Notes: a model not told the origin generated them from the sequence alone. A DNA stretch of 64,000 nucleotides from CAVZZV01 sp963779845 (GCA_963779845.1 CAVZZV010000005.1:744001-808000), one strand, 5' to 3'; counted from the first letter of the stretch, positions 16,898 through 25,318 are shown. Numbers and translations are program-made.

Positions 16898-17296
16898 ATG
16901 AAACCGTTTTTAGATAACTTTTTGGAAAATGAGGAAATAACTCCACCTGATAGGGTGACGGCCGGTTTAAAAAAGAATTTTGAAGGGGCGAAAAACGTTG
17001 ACTGGATAATCATGGGTGATCACTTTGAGGCCATATTCTATAAAGACAGCATAGAACACCTCGCCCTTTTCGATGAAAAGGGAAGCCTTCTTGAGTATAA
17101 AATGAACCTCTCTGAGGATTATCTTCCGTTACCGGCCCTGTCCGCCCTTCCTTCCAACTGCGAAATCATGAACGTGGTTTTGAATAACCATGGGAATTCC
17201 ATCACCTATGAGGTGATCTATCGGGATAAGGAGCTAAAAAGATACATAATGCTTTTGGATGAAATCGGTAAGATTATAGAACAGAGAGGGCTCTGA
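16898..17296 (+). CDS. PepSY-like (PF11396-type) small protein
   Basis: A 132-residue protein with no signal peptide. It opens TPPDRVTAGLKKNFEGAKNVDW, the start of the PepSY-like (beta-lactamase-inhibitor-like) domain common in Bacteroidota, and continues with alternating strand segments such as HFEAIFYKDSIEHLALFDEKG and SITYEVIYRDKELKRYIML. Most relatives are exported; here the Met is followed at once by an acidic helix, so the product would be cytosolic unless the start is misplaced. It lies 116 bases after the ECF sigma factor on the same strand and may act with it. The function is unknown. Confidence 0.7.
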   Translation: MKPFLDNFLENEEITPPDRVTAGLKKNFEGAKNVDWIIMGDHFEAIFYKDSIEHLALFDEKGSLLEYKMNLSEDYLPLPALSALPSNCEIMNVVLNNHGNSITYEVIYRDKELKRYIMLLDEIGKIIEQRGL

Positions 17297-17459
17297 TATA
17301 GGGCTCGATTATGCTTTAAAGAAACTTTCATGGTATGAAACTGACAGTTTGAATACTTCCCATAATTCATAATACCTTCACAGGCTTGAGTGAAGTCGAC
17401 ACAAAATTGCCCAAGGGCGCGAAAGGAATCAATGACGATTCTTTGAATAATCTTTTCTG

Positions 17460-19319
17460 CTAAAAATTTACTATTACTGTCAGGAAAGCTGACCTGCCGT
17501 ACCCATTCACCCCTGAGCCATGGTACCTGTAATCCTTATTGAAAAGATTCAAGAGGCTCAGATTGACTTTTACGCATTGTATTGTATAACCCGTACTGAC
17601 ATTGAAAACATTCCATCCCGGGGTTCCCCCAAAAGGAATCCGGTTATCCTCTTTATCACCTGCCGAAAGACGTTTCTGACTGTCTGCTGCCTGCCACTCA
17701 AGGTTAATCCACCAATCTTTAAGTTTATACTCAATGGCGAGTTGACCGAAAAGCGGGGGGATTCGTCGGACAGGTTCGTTTCTGGTAATATTCTGTCCGA
17801 ATGTATAGGTCAGGCTGCCATGAATCCTCCACGATCTGTTCAATTCTACATCCCATGCCGTCTCAGCACCCTGTATATAAGACCGTTCAATATTCTCTTT
17901 CATATATACAGGGTAACCTTCAATGGTATCCCCGGCTATCTTGTTTCGAACGATTAAGTTGTATAGCTCGTTACGATAAAGGTAAAATTCACCTCTAATT
18001 GTTGGACTCTGGTATTTGTAACCAATCTGAACCTGAAATGAATGCTCTGGCTTAAGGTTGTAGTTTGGAGTTTCGTACCGGAAATCAACAATCCCTAAGG
18101 TACCCAGGTCGTCAATATTAGGAGCCCGGAATCCGGTATTCGCAGAAACGAATATATTGGATGTTTTATTCAATTTCCTGAGTATAGAAAAGTTGCCAAC
18201 AAGTGCTGAAGGAGTCAGCTTTACCTGACCGGCATTTTCATCTTCTACTTTGATATTAAAGGTATTGAATCGTGCCCCGGCACTGATGATCCAGTGATTA
18301 AAATCAAATGTGTGCATACTGAAAACTGCCATACTGGTCATTTTGGCTCCATCAGGATATAATCCTCTTTTTGAAACAGCATCACCGGTTAAGAACTCCA
18401 AATCAGAGCGATGGCTACTAACCATATCGTTGTATATTTCAAGGCCACTGTTAGCCGACCAATATCGGCTGGCTGAGGCAAATGCTTCTGCTGAAAATCC
18501 CAATGAATTGACTTTATCATTCTCCTTGCGTAAGAGGGTAGATCCGTTTTTGAGAAGCTCCCGGCCTTCCTCGCTGTGCTGGAAAGAGGCAGTGATTATG
18601 GCTGATTTCAAAATTCCAGCATTAATTTTCTGATTAAACTTTAGATAAGCCAACTCCCTCTTTTGCGGATCCATTTTGTTGGTAGCATAGTTTTCGAGGA
18701 CTATCTTATGGTAGACCGGAATATCGCTCTGATGCACACTCTGGTACGAGAGGGTCAGATCAGAAGAGGACGAAAGCAATATCTTTCCTTTTAGGTCGAA
18801 ATCAAGTTCACGGTATCCGGTTGGTTTTTGCCTGCCGGTAGTGTCGCCTCCAAAAAGGTCTCCAAAATTCCGCCAGGTAACTCCTGCCCTGAAGGCGGTG
18901 CTTTTATTACTATAGTTTACAGCGCCATGCAGGCTTTGCTCCATATTTTGTGTGGCTATCCTTGAAAGCAAGGTAGTTTCCAAAGTTTGTTTTTCAGAAG
19001 TTGTTAGTTCGTGACTAAATGCCTGGACCGTTCCTCCTATTGCATCTGAACCATATTGAACAGAGCCACTTCCCCGAAGAACTTCGATCTTTTCGATATT
19101 AAATACATCTATGGTATTAAAATATTGATTTGGCCCATAACGCATAGTTGCATTACTAAGTCTGATTCCATCAATAAGCATCAGGGTTTGGTTACCGGTT
19201 AATCCTCGCAAAAAGGGAGATCCACCCCCATGATTTGTCTTCTGCACAAATACACCGGGTGTTTCCTGAAGGGCTTCAGGTGTTGTGCGCAACTGTAACT
19301 TTTGAATTGACTCATTCTC
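17460..19319 (-). CDS. TonB-dependent outer-membrane receptor, main part after a frameshift
   Basis: The in-frame portion after the frameshift covers most of the plug and the whole beta barrel of a TonB-dependent receptor. The plug contains ALQETPGVFVQKTNHGGGSP, LRGLTGNQTLMLIDGIRLSN and IDVFNIEKIEVLRGSGSVQYG, all canonical. The barrel ends in VIVNF, with terminal Phe as expected for Bam-assembled barrels. The general style resembles CirA/HmuR-like receptors for iron-siderophore, heme or vitamin; the ligand is not readable. The 5' end of this frame (to 19448) is spurious reading, because the true N-terminus continues in another frame at 19320-19518. The gene may be a pseudogene or carry an assembly error. 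Confidence 0.88.
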   Translation of the reverse strand, partial: ENESIQKLQLRTTPEALQETPGVFVQKTNHGGGSPFLRGLTGNQTLMLIDGIRLSNATMRYGPNQYFNTIDVFNIEKIEVLRGSGSVQYGSDAIGGTVQAFSHELTTSEKQTLETTLLSRIATQNMEQSLHGAVNYSNKSTAFRAGVTWRNFGDLFGGDTTGRQKPTGYRELDFDLKGKILLSSSSDLTLSYQSVHQSDIPVYHKIVLENYATNKMDPQKRELAYLKFNQKINAGILKSAIITASFQHSEEGRELLKNGSTLLRKENDKVNSLGFSAEAFASASRYWSANSGLEIYNDMVSSHRSDLEFLTGDAVSKRGLYPDGAKMTSMAVFSMHTFDFNHWIISAGARFNTFNIKVEDENAGQVKLTPSALVGNFSILRKLNKTSNIFVSANTGFRAPNIDDLGTLGIVDFRYETPNYNLKPEHSFQVQIGYKYQSPTIRGEFYLYRNELYNLIVRNKIAGDTIEGYPVYMKENIERSYIQGAETAWDVELNRSWRIHGSLTYTFGQNITRNEPVRRIPPLFGQLAIEYKLKDWWINLEWQAADSQKRLSAGDKEDNRIPFGGTPGWNVFNVSTGYTIQCVKVNLSLLNLFNKDYRYHGSGVNGYGRSAFLTVIVNF

Positions 19320-19518
19320 TAATAACTCTGATGGCTTCAGCGGTCCGCTGCTGAAGTGTCCCATATCTGTTGGCTGTGACGACCACTTCGGACAGTGAAT
19401 GTACCGGTAGTGAATCTGATCCCGGTAGAGAATCAATCTCCTGGGCAACCAGTAATACCGTTAAAGATGATAAGAAAAACGACCAAAATACTTTGAGAGA
19501 AAGCATCTTCAATTTCAT
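19312..19518 (-). pseudogene. N-terminal fragment of the frameshifted TonB-dependent receptor
   Basis: A 68-residue frame with a signal peptide (hydrophobic stretch SFFLSSLTVLLVAQ) and the TonB box LSEVVVTANRY, ending ...AIRVIRE at a TGA. Without the shift it would run straight into NESIQKLQLR of the main part, matching the usual plug start. One extra base or two missing bases near 19318-19325 explain the break; there is no long homopolymer at the spot. Confidence 0.85.
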
Positions 19519-19537
19519 TGATTTAAAAATTCACGTG

Positions 19538-19545
19538 CAAACTTA
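19538..19545 (-). promoter_or_regulatory. Candidate -7 box (TAAGTTTG) for the TonB-dependent receptor
   Basis: On the minus strand TAAGTTTG followed by CACGTG fits TAnnTTTG and lies about 20 bases before the receptor ATG at 19518. Confidence 0.45.
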
Positions 19546-19708
19546 AAATTTTAATTAAACTTTGATATACATTCTAACTTTATCTTGCAAAAATATTCAG
19601 CAAGTATTGCATAAATATATTCTGATGATGCGGAACATCAATACCAAATAAAAGATAGATTCTTTTCCGCAAATCAAAATAAGAATGTGCCACTTTCTGA
19701 GTATTAAT

Positions 19709-19738
19709 AAAAAAATCCAGCAGAATATTCTACTGGAT
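19709..19738 (-). terminator. Intrinsic terminator after the cupin gene
   Basis: Read on the minus strand, arms ATCCAG-AGAAT and ATTCT-CTGGAT form a 24-base near-perfect palindrome with one mismatch, followed at once by a run of seven T. It is placed about 93 bases after the cupin stop. Confidence 0.75.
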
Positions 19739-19831
19739 AACTATAAGGATCAATAACCAATCTCCAAATTGTTCATTCCCAATTCTCTTGTTTTTTATGA
19801 TCAGGGATTGCTAAAATATTTGACGTTCGGC

Positions 19832-20218
19832 TTATTCTTTAACCTTATTGATCATGTGATTGATTACATGTGTGTGTTCATGCTGAGGACTGAACATAAT
19901 GATTTCTGCATCGGTATGTACCTTTATATTATGCCCCGATGGCCAATAAAATAATTCTTTCTCATTAACCTTCTCTTCAGAACCTTCTGCATCTGTGGCA
20001 GTTAGTTGACCGCTTATCAGATAACCCCAGTGTGGGCATTGACATAAGTTCCCTTCAAGACCCATAAAGAGCTGTGTGGTGTCTACCCCTGCTGAAAGGC
20101 TAAAATATTCCCCGCTTATTTTTCCTAATCCGGTTGCATCCCCAAAATCAGTTTGCTGTCGGATAATAGCACCTGGAATTTCCAGTTTAACTTCGATGTT
20201 GTCTTTTACAATTTTCAT
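19832..20218 (-). CDS. Cupin-like small protein
   Basis: A 128-residue soluble protein with a single-domain cupin layout: FSLSAGVDTTQLFMGLEGNLC, CPHWGYLISGQLTATDAEG, then ELFYWPSGHNIKVHTDAE and a terminal HEHTHVINHM. The central H-x-G-Y-x-x-S-G resembles cupin motif 1, but the acidic metal ligand is not obvious. A -7 box TATTTTTG lies at 20250-20257 on the minus strand. The neighbouring upstream gene is the three-domain AraC regulator, 113 bases away on the same strand, so the cupin may be its target or partner. The function is unknown. Confidence 0.7.
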   Translation of the reverse strand: MKIVKDNIEVKLEIPGAIIRQQTDFGDATGLGKISGEYFSLSAGVDTTQLFMGLEGNLCQCPHWGYLISGQLTATDAEGSEEKVNEKELFYWPSGHNIKVHTDAEIIMFSPQHEHTHVINHMINKVKE

Positions 20219-20331
20219 GATTTCTGTTTTTAATTTTTAAATACTATAACAAAAATAGGTCATGAAATAGCAAAAGGTTAATACATATGGTTTTAAAGAG
20301 TGAACTTTTGGATTGCTTTTAATAATTTGGA

Positions 20332-21438
20332 TCAGGACCTTATATATTCTGATGGTAATAATTCGAAACGTTTTTTAAAACACTTTGAGAAATAAGAGGT
20401 ACTATTAAAACCATTTTCAAAGGCTATTTCTGAAATGGTTTTCAGTTTTTGATTAATGTCACTTAATGACCGGATCAATCGATACTCCCTGATAAAATTA
20501 TTTGGTGATTTTCCAGTGAGCGACATCATTTTTTTATACAATACAGACTTGCTCATTCCCAATGAACGGCCAAAATCATTCACTGTTAATGCCGCATTCT
20601 GCCATTCTTTTTCAATAAGCTCCATCAACGTAATTAGAAAGCTTTCATCGGCCAGTGTTAAACAGAATAGTTTGTTCATTTGGGAAGAATTATCCGGATT
20701 CTCCATTAAAAATGAACTCTCCACTTCGTTTGATACCACCATGGCATGGTCTTTTACAAAACAAAGACAATCGGCCAATTTTATCGTGTCTTCAAAGAAA
20801 TCCTTATCTTTATTAACAGGCATACCGGTTGCCAATCCAATTATCAGGTCTCTGTTGGAGGTTCCAAATTTGCTTTTCGGGGAATTAAAAGTTTTCACAA
20901 CGTCTAATGCACATACTACCGCTTTAGACACCGTTTTAAAAGCAACCAAAAGATAACTTTCCCCCTGTTTTACTATACGTCCTTCAAAATGCTTTAGGAT
21001 ATCCCCAAAAGCAAAAATGGTTTGCTGCAGGGTTACTCCCGATTGTGAAAAATGGACACCTTTTAACGAAATGGTAGTGAACCGAATTGCCATTAAGGTT
21101 CTTTGGGCCGGATCATTTATAATGTTTAATTGGTCTTGCGATGAATGTTCGGGATCTTTAATCCTTCCAAGGAACGACTCTACTATTGTTGCATCAATCT
21201 CAATTATTTGAGTGGGCACGTCCCCATGAGCATGGCTATGCATTTGAAGAATTGATTCTTTATCAGGTGCGTCAACTAAACAAAATGCTATTTTTTTGAT
21301 TTCATCAAACCAGTATGTCAACCCCCGACAGTTAAATTGGTGCTGAATTTTTAAGTCTTCTTTATGCAACTGGGCAACATTTTCAGCAGTAACCAATTCC
21401 GATACATCATGACGATCCATATAGATGGGCATACGCAA
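20332..21438 (-). CDS. AraC-type regulator with DUF4242 and degenerate cyclase-like domains
   Basis: A 368-residue cytosolic protein with three parts. Residues 1-95 match DUF4242, a small fold related to a nickel-binding protein: MPIYMDRHDVSELVTAENVA, then LTYWFDEIKKIAFCLVDAP and MHSHAHGDVPTQIIEI. Residues about 115-240 follow the class III nucleotidyl cyclase layout (MAIRFTTISLKG, GRIVKQGESYLLVAFKTVSKA, IIGLATGMPVNKDKDFFEDT, KLADCLCFV). The metal-binding aspartates are missing, because the usual FTDI is FTTI and GDG is GES, so it should be a ligand sensor without activity. Residues about 270-368 are an AraC DNA-binding domain (VNDFGRSLGMSKSVLYKKM, ISEIAFENGFNSTSYFSKCF). It probably controls neighbouring genes such as the cupin. 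Confidence 0.82.
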   Translation of the reverse strand: MRMPIYMDRHDVSELVTAENVAQLHKEDLKIQHQFNCRGLTYWFDEIKKIAFCLVDAPDKESILQMHSHAHGDVPTQIIEIDATIVESFLGRIKDPEHSSQDQLNIINDPAQRTLMAIRFTTISLKGVHFSQSGVTLQQTIFAFGDILKHFEGRIVKQGESYLLVAFKTVSKAVVCALDVVKTFNSPKSKFGTSNRDLIIGLATGMPVNKDKDFFEDTIKLADCLCFVKDHAMVVSNEVESSFLMENPDNSSQMNKLFCLTLADESFLITLMELIEKEWQNAALTVNDFGRSLGMSKSVLYKKMMSLTGKSPNNFIREYRLIRSLSDINQKLKTISEIAFENGFNSTSYFSKCFKKRFELLPSEYIRS

Positions 21439-21718
21439 AAAAATTTCAGAAAGATTTATTTTAAGGATTATGTGTTATCAGCATACCTATGTGAAGCACT
21501 AACATTTTAATTGCTTATTTGTTCGGGTGAATATTTACCCAAAACGGATGGAAATATATACCCATTATAGTAGGGAATAAAATTCTATATTTTCCCTGAA
21601 TTGAAGCGGAGTGGAATCTTCCCGACAAGCTTTCCAATACTTAATCTGTAATTCCTGATACCATTGAATAAGTGAACCTGGCAAATAAATATCGGCGTAT
21701 CGGGGCTATCTTAATTAT

Positions 21719-22366
21719 TCAATAATCTGAATATTCCGTTGGATAGAGGAAATTGATGTCGATATGAGAGACATTATTCTTATAAATGGACCTGGCAGAC
21801 AATTCTTTCCATTCCGGAGCATTACGGAATGTATCCCAATGTTTTTCCCGGCTTGCCTGATCTGAAAAGGTGGTCATATACATTAGGTTGGGCATTTTTG
21901 CCCCGAAGATTACTTCTCCATAAAAAACCGCATTAAATCCAAGCCGGTCAAAGAGATTAATTTCTCCACCGCCATTAAACATTTCAAGCTTGTTTTTATT
22001 ATATTGCTCAGTGGGTGATTCATAGCTTCGCAATTCATATACCCGTTCGGATCTTGGGTTATTGAAGTCAGGAACATGCAATTCAGGCATACCTTGAAAA
22101 GCTTTTAACAATAAAGTCTCCATACGATGATAGGGTGGGCGTTCATGCGAAGCATTGATATACTCACTTCCGGCATTTAAATATTCCTTATCTTCAGTAA
22201 GTTTATCTTTGAGCGTGAGAAATTGTTCAATAGCTGAAAATGGAATGAGCACGTAGGTTTTTTGGATAGAGTCAGTTTCATTTAGCTTAGGCTTAAAAAC
22301 ACCAATATTATCAATTCCCAGTTTTTTTAATCCGGGTAAATAGGCTTCTTTAAGATATTTGTCCAC
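21719..22366 (-). CDS. NIPSNAP family protein, C-terminal part after a frameshift
   Basis: The 215-residue frame holds the two NIPSNAP (ferredoxin-like dimeric barrel) repeats: LKEAYLPGLKKLGIDNIGVF, VYELRSYESPTEQYNKNKLE, EMFNGGGEINLFDRLGFNAV, YGEVIFGAKMPNLMYMTTF and the late REKHWDTFRNAPEWKELS. No ATG is present at its 5' end. The reading begins at a GTG, and the expected upstream sequence (signal peptide and first strand) continues in a different frame at 22350-22532. One extra base within GTAAGTAG near 22370 explains the split. The function of exported bacterial NIPSNAP proteins is unknown. Confidence 0.85.
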   Translation of the reverse strand: MDKYLKEAYLPGLKKLGIDNIGVFKPKLNETDSIQKTYVLIPFSAIEQFLTLKDKLTEDKEYLNAGSEYINASHERPPYHRMETLLLKAFQGMPELHVPDFNNPRSERVYELRSYESPTEQYNKNKLEMFNGGGEINLFDRLGFNAVFYGEVIFGAKMPNLMYMTTFSDQASREKHWDTFRNAPEWKELSARSIYKNNVSHIDINFLYPTEYSDY

Positions 22367-22532
22367 AACTACTTACCTGGCTGTCCGAATCAAAAGTGTA
22401 AATTTTGAGCCCATAATATTCCCTTTCAGGGGTAGCACCTTTGCCCTCGGTTGTTTGGTCAGAATGGGAGTTTCCACAGCTGACTATAGCAAAAGTGCAG
22501 ATTATTAGAGTAAGAAATTTGATCGCTTTCAT
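22350..22532 (-). pseudogene. N-terminal fragment of the frameshifted NIPSNAP lipoprotein
   Basis: Starting from the ATG at 22532, a signal peptide leads to a lipobox (IVSC) and then REYYGLKIYTFDSDSQ, the standard first strand of bacterial NIPSNAP lipoproteins. After that the frame runs into nonsense (VSSCGQIS) and a stop. In the alternative frame the sequence continues VVVDKYLKEAYLPGL, so the two pieces form one lipoprotein. Confidence 0.82.
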
Positions 22533-22663
22533 TTTAAACAACTCTTATTTCACAAATCTAATGATACTTTAGGAAAAACCAAGTCACTCAGGAAAAAACA
22601 AAACAAGAAATTTTTTCCGTAATTGTTTATACCATTCGATAACCTACAGACATAAAATATGAA

Positions 22664-22870
22664 TTATTTCTGTCTTTCAAACAGTGAAAGTTGACTGATC
22701 AACGCCCGGCTCTCGAACCCACCTGCCAGTGCACCGGTGGTTACCCCAACGGTACTGATGAAGGCGGCCAGGCGTATCAAATCGTTTAATTCAACTACCT
22801 GTTTATTTAAGGTGGGCCAGGTTTGTATCAGGTCTCCCGGGAAAACATAGAGTTTCGAGTCCTGCCTCAA
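22664..22870 (-). pseudogene. Possible fragment of unknown gene
   Basis: An open stretch with protein-like composition (SKLYVFPGDLIQTWP, then RLAAFISTVGVTTGALAGGF, ending in a basic tail). It has no ATG; the first usable start is a TTG at 22870, and the frame is open about 20 codons further upstream to a TGA near 22935. The hydrophobic glycine-rich end suggests the C-terminus of a larger protein. I do not recognise the family, and the absence of a start suggests a decayed remnant. Confidence 0.3.
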
Positions 22871-22946
22871 GTTTGTATAAAGCCCTGTACTTTTTACGCT
22901 TATAGGAAATGCTTTGCGTGTTTTTCATTTATTCTGAGAATCAGGC

Positions 22947-23336
22947 TTATTTCAGTTTTTCGATTGCCGCCTTCAACCTCCCCCTGATTTCCTCCGCGAT
23001 CTCCCCCAACTCATGGTTTCCGACAGCCTGCATAGAGGCTATTGGATCCACGGCAGCCACTTCAATCTCGCCCTCAGACTTTTCCTGCACGATAACATTG
23101 CAGGGCAACATCGTTCCAATTTTGTCCTCCCTTTTTAAAGCTTCATAGGCGTGTTTAGGGCTGCATGCTCCCAAAATTCTGTACTTTCTGAAATCCACAT
23201 TTAGTTTTTCCTTTAACTTCTCGTGGATATCTATAACGGTTAATACTCCAAAACCCTCAGTCTTCAGGGCTTCATAGGTTTTCTCCACGGCAGATTCAAA
23301 ATCTGTGTGAAGCGTTTTTTCAAAATAGTATTTCAT
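22947..23336 (-). CDS. DUF302 family protein
   Basis: A 129-residue cytosolic protein covering one DUF302 domain. Recognisable segments are FESAVEKTYEALKTEGFGVL, TVIDIHEKLKEKLNVDFRKY, LGACSPKHAYEAL and GTMLPCNVIVQEKSEGEIEV, in the usual order. The single cysteines in GACSPKHA and LPCN are conserved in the family. DUF302 proteins are often found near thiol, copper or sulfur genes, but no activity is established. A cupredoxin gene lies about 260 bases upstream on the same strand, with a toxin remnant between. Confidence 0.9.
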   Translation of the reverse strand: MKYYFEKTLHTDFESAVEKTYEALKTEGFGVLTVIDIHEKLKEKLNVDFRKYRILGACSPKHAYEALKREDKIGTMLPCNVIVQEKSEGEIEVAAVDPIASMQAVGNHELGEIAEEIRGRLKAAIEKLK

Positions 23337-23415
23337 GGCTCAATTAATATATGTTATTGAATTTAACTCAATCCTAATAATTTTGGGTCCCTCGTGCTTT
23401 ATTCCACATCCATAA

Positions 23416-23565
23416 TTATCTTAAATTTTCTTTTAATAAATTTATTAAGTCTTCAGATAAGTCTGCTATCTTTTTCATTAATCGCTTATTATCAATCGCT
23501 CGAATTGGGTCAATCATAATATCACAATCCGGATTTAGACCCTTTTTTAGATGAAATCTTACCAT
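23416..23565 (-). pseudogene. C-terminal remnant of a MazF/PemK-like toxin
   Basis: A 49-codon frame reads MVRFHLKKGLNPDC then DIMIDPIRAIDNKRLMKKI and a helical tail SEDLINLLKENLR. The D-x-M-I-D-x-I-R-A-I-D-N-x-R-L segment is the C-terminal signature of MazF/PemK endoribonucleases, while the N-terminal two-thirds (about 65 residues with the catalytic Arg) are absent. The frame is open only about 11 codons further upstream before a TGA, and no antitoxin gene is evident nearby. It is read as a truncated toxin, not a working module. Confidence 0.55.
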
Positions 23566-23595
23566 ATGAGATTTTTTTGGTATTAGATTCAGCAA

Positions 23596-23952
23596 TCAGG
23601 GAATAACCACCACCCGTGCTTCCATTCCTTCGTGAATAGTACAAATATAGGCGAACTCCCCAAGGTCAGCAAATTCAAGGTTGAATGTTTCACCTGGTCC
23701 GATCAAACCGCTGGAGAAAAGCCCTGCCTTACTTGTTACCGTATGGCTCGTATTATCTTTGTTGGTCCAGGTAACAGACTCTCCTGAATCAATTTTCATC
23801 ATTTCAGGAACAAATTTATTCCCTTCCATCCAGACCTGGTTAGGTCCCGGGACTTCATTTTTCTTGTATTTATCGCAGGAGAAAAGTAACAGGGAAAGGG
23901 AAAGGGCCCATATAAAGAGATGTTTCTGAATTCTGAGTCTCTGAACTGACAT
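23596..23952 (-). CDS. Cupredoxin-like lipoprotein
   Basis: A 118-residue exported lipoprotein: a hydrophobic stretch ends in the lipobox LFSC with Cys near residue 26. The mature part is a plastocyanin-like fold that binds type 1 copper: VTWTNKDNTSHTVTSKAG supplies the first His, and GEFAYICTIHEGMEARVVV supplies Cys, the second His and Met in the usual C-x-x-H-x-x-M spacing. Such proteins shuttle electrons on the outside of the cell. Upstream, GATGTTTTATTT occurs twice 15 bases apart (23953-23984 region), which may be regulatory. Confidence 0.9.
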   Translation of the reverse strand: MSVQRLRIQKHLFIWALSLSLLLFSCDKYKKNEVPGPNQVWMEGNKFVPEMMKIDSGESVTWTNKDNTSHTVTSKAGLFSSGLIGPGETFNLEFADLGEFAYICTIHEGMEARVVVIP

Positions 23953-24052
23953 GACCGATGTTTTATTTAAAGATGTTTTATTTTAAACGATCCAGGCAGC
24001 CGGCTTGTTCGAAAAGGATGGATGTTCCTTGTCGCTCTAATTCAAAAAGGGG

Positions 24053-25318
24053 TTACCGCGGAAGAGCCTGCCGCATCACCATTTGCGCGGTGTGCCGGTT
24101 GTGCTGTTCCAGAATTACCTCTTTATCAACCGTTACACGTCTTATGGTCGTTTCGTCATAATAACGGATCGTCACAAGTTCCAGTCCCCCCTCGAGTTTG
24201 ATGCTGAAATGCTTCACCAGTTCATCCTTTATCCGGTCAATCCTAATGGGGTCATTGTTCACACAAATCTGAAAAGAGACGGCCGAATTTTGCATCAGGT
24301 TAATCTTCAATCCGTACCTGGCGCAGGATCCGAGTATGAGTTCCAGGTTCTCCTCCGCGATAAAAGATAGATCTTTGGCCGAGATAGAAATCAGGAGCTG
24401 GTCCATCTTAAAAATAAAAGAGGGGATCAAAGTTTCATAATGGCTCTCCCCTATTCTTGTTCCGGGCAATTCAGGATGAATAAAGGAGCGCACGAACAAA
24501 GGAATATTCTTCGCCTTTAATGGCTGTATAGTCTTTGGATGAATGACGCTGGCCCCGTAATAAGCCAGTTCAATGGCATCGGTATAGGAAATATTTTCCA
24601 GAAGTACCGTCTCATCAAACCATTTTGGGTCTGCATTGAGTACGCCAGGTACATCTTTCCAGATGATGAGTTTTTCCGCTTCCAGGATATTGGCTAATAT
24701 AGCTGCAGTATAGTCCGATCCCTCCCTTCCAAGGGTGGTGGTGAGGTTATTTACGGTGGAGGCAATAAATCCCTGGGTAATAAATAACTGATTATCATTA
24801 AACCCAAAATCATGTTTTACCAGGTCACGGGTCAAGTCCCACCGGACATTCCCTTCCCGGTAATGGTCATCGGTAATCAGGGACTTGCGAATATCCCTCC
24901 AGACAGTTTTAATACCCGATTCATTCAACCATGCCGATACGATCCGGGTGGACAACAATTCGCCGTAACAAATGATTTGATCGTAATCGAAATCAAAATT
25001 CAGGGAGGGGGTTTCGTCCAGTTTGGCCTGGAGCATTTCAAAAAGCTGATTTACCTCATCATAAACCCTGTGCTTTTCATGAAAAAGTCCGTTCATAATA
25101 TCGAGGTGGAAACCCTTTAGCCTCGACACAGCAAGATCCAGCTCCCTCCTTTGTCCTGAAAAATAGATCAAAGAGATATTTTCAAGGGCGTTGGTAGTCT
25201 TTCCCATGGCGGAAACCACAATGACTACTTTATCATTGAATTTGCGCAAAATCCCGGCAAGATTTTGAACAGCGTCAGCCTCCTTAACGGAGGCTCCACC
25301 AAATTTAAATACGAGCAT
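24053..25318 (-). CDS. lysC: Aspartate kinase
   Basis: Catalyses the ATP-dependent phosphorylation of aspartate, the first step to lysine, threonine, methionine and diaminopimelate. With the ATG at 25318 the protein has 421 residues. The kinase part begins LVFKFGGASVKEADAVQNLA, with the family KFGGxS motif, and contains TTLGREGSDYTAAILA and WKDVPGVLNADP. The C-terminal third carries ACT-like segments, where amino-acid feedback usually acts. There is no homoserine dehydrogenase part, so it is a monofunctional enzyme. A TTG four codons earlier is a weaker start. It is divergent from fbp with a 138-bp spacer, so the two promoters share that region. Confidence 0.93.
   Translation of the reverse strand: MLVFKFGGASVKEADAVQNLAGILRKFNDKVVIVVSAMGKTTNALENISLIYFSGQRRELDLAVSRLKGFHLDIMNGLFHEKHRVYDEVNQLFEMLQAKLDETPSLNFDFDYDQIICYGELLSTRIVSAWLNESGIKTVWRDIRKSLITDDHYREGNVRWDLTRDLVKHDFGFNDNQLFITQGFIASTVNNLTTTLGREGSDYTAAILANILEAEKLIIWKDVPGVLNADPKWFDETVLLENISYTDAIELAYYGASVIHPKTIQPLKAKNIPLFVRSFIHPELPGTRIGESHYETLIPSFIFKMDQLLISISAKDLSFIAEENLELILGSCARYGLKINLMQNSAVSFQICVNNDPIRIDRIKDELVKHFSIKLEGGLELVTIRYYDETTIRRVTVDKEVILEQHNRHTAQMVMRQALPR

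Larger units (their letters stand above)
19519..19831. other. Intergenic region, 313 bp, between the receptor and the cupin
   Basis: AT-rich sequence carrying the receptor's -7 box at one end and the cupin terminator (19709-19738) at the other. I recognise no riboswitch or small gene between them. Confidence 0.5.

Noticed and set aside
17425..17450. Hairpin GAATC/GATTC after the TonB-dependent receptor
   Set aside because: Five base pairs with a bulge and a broken T-run; too weak to call a terminator.
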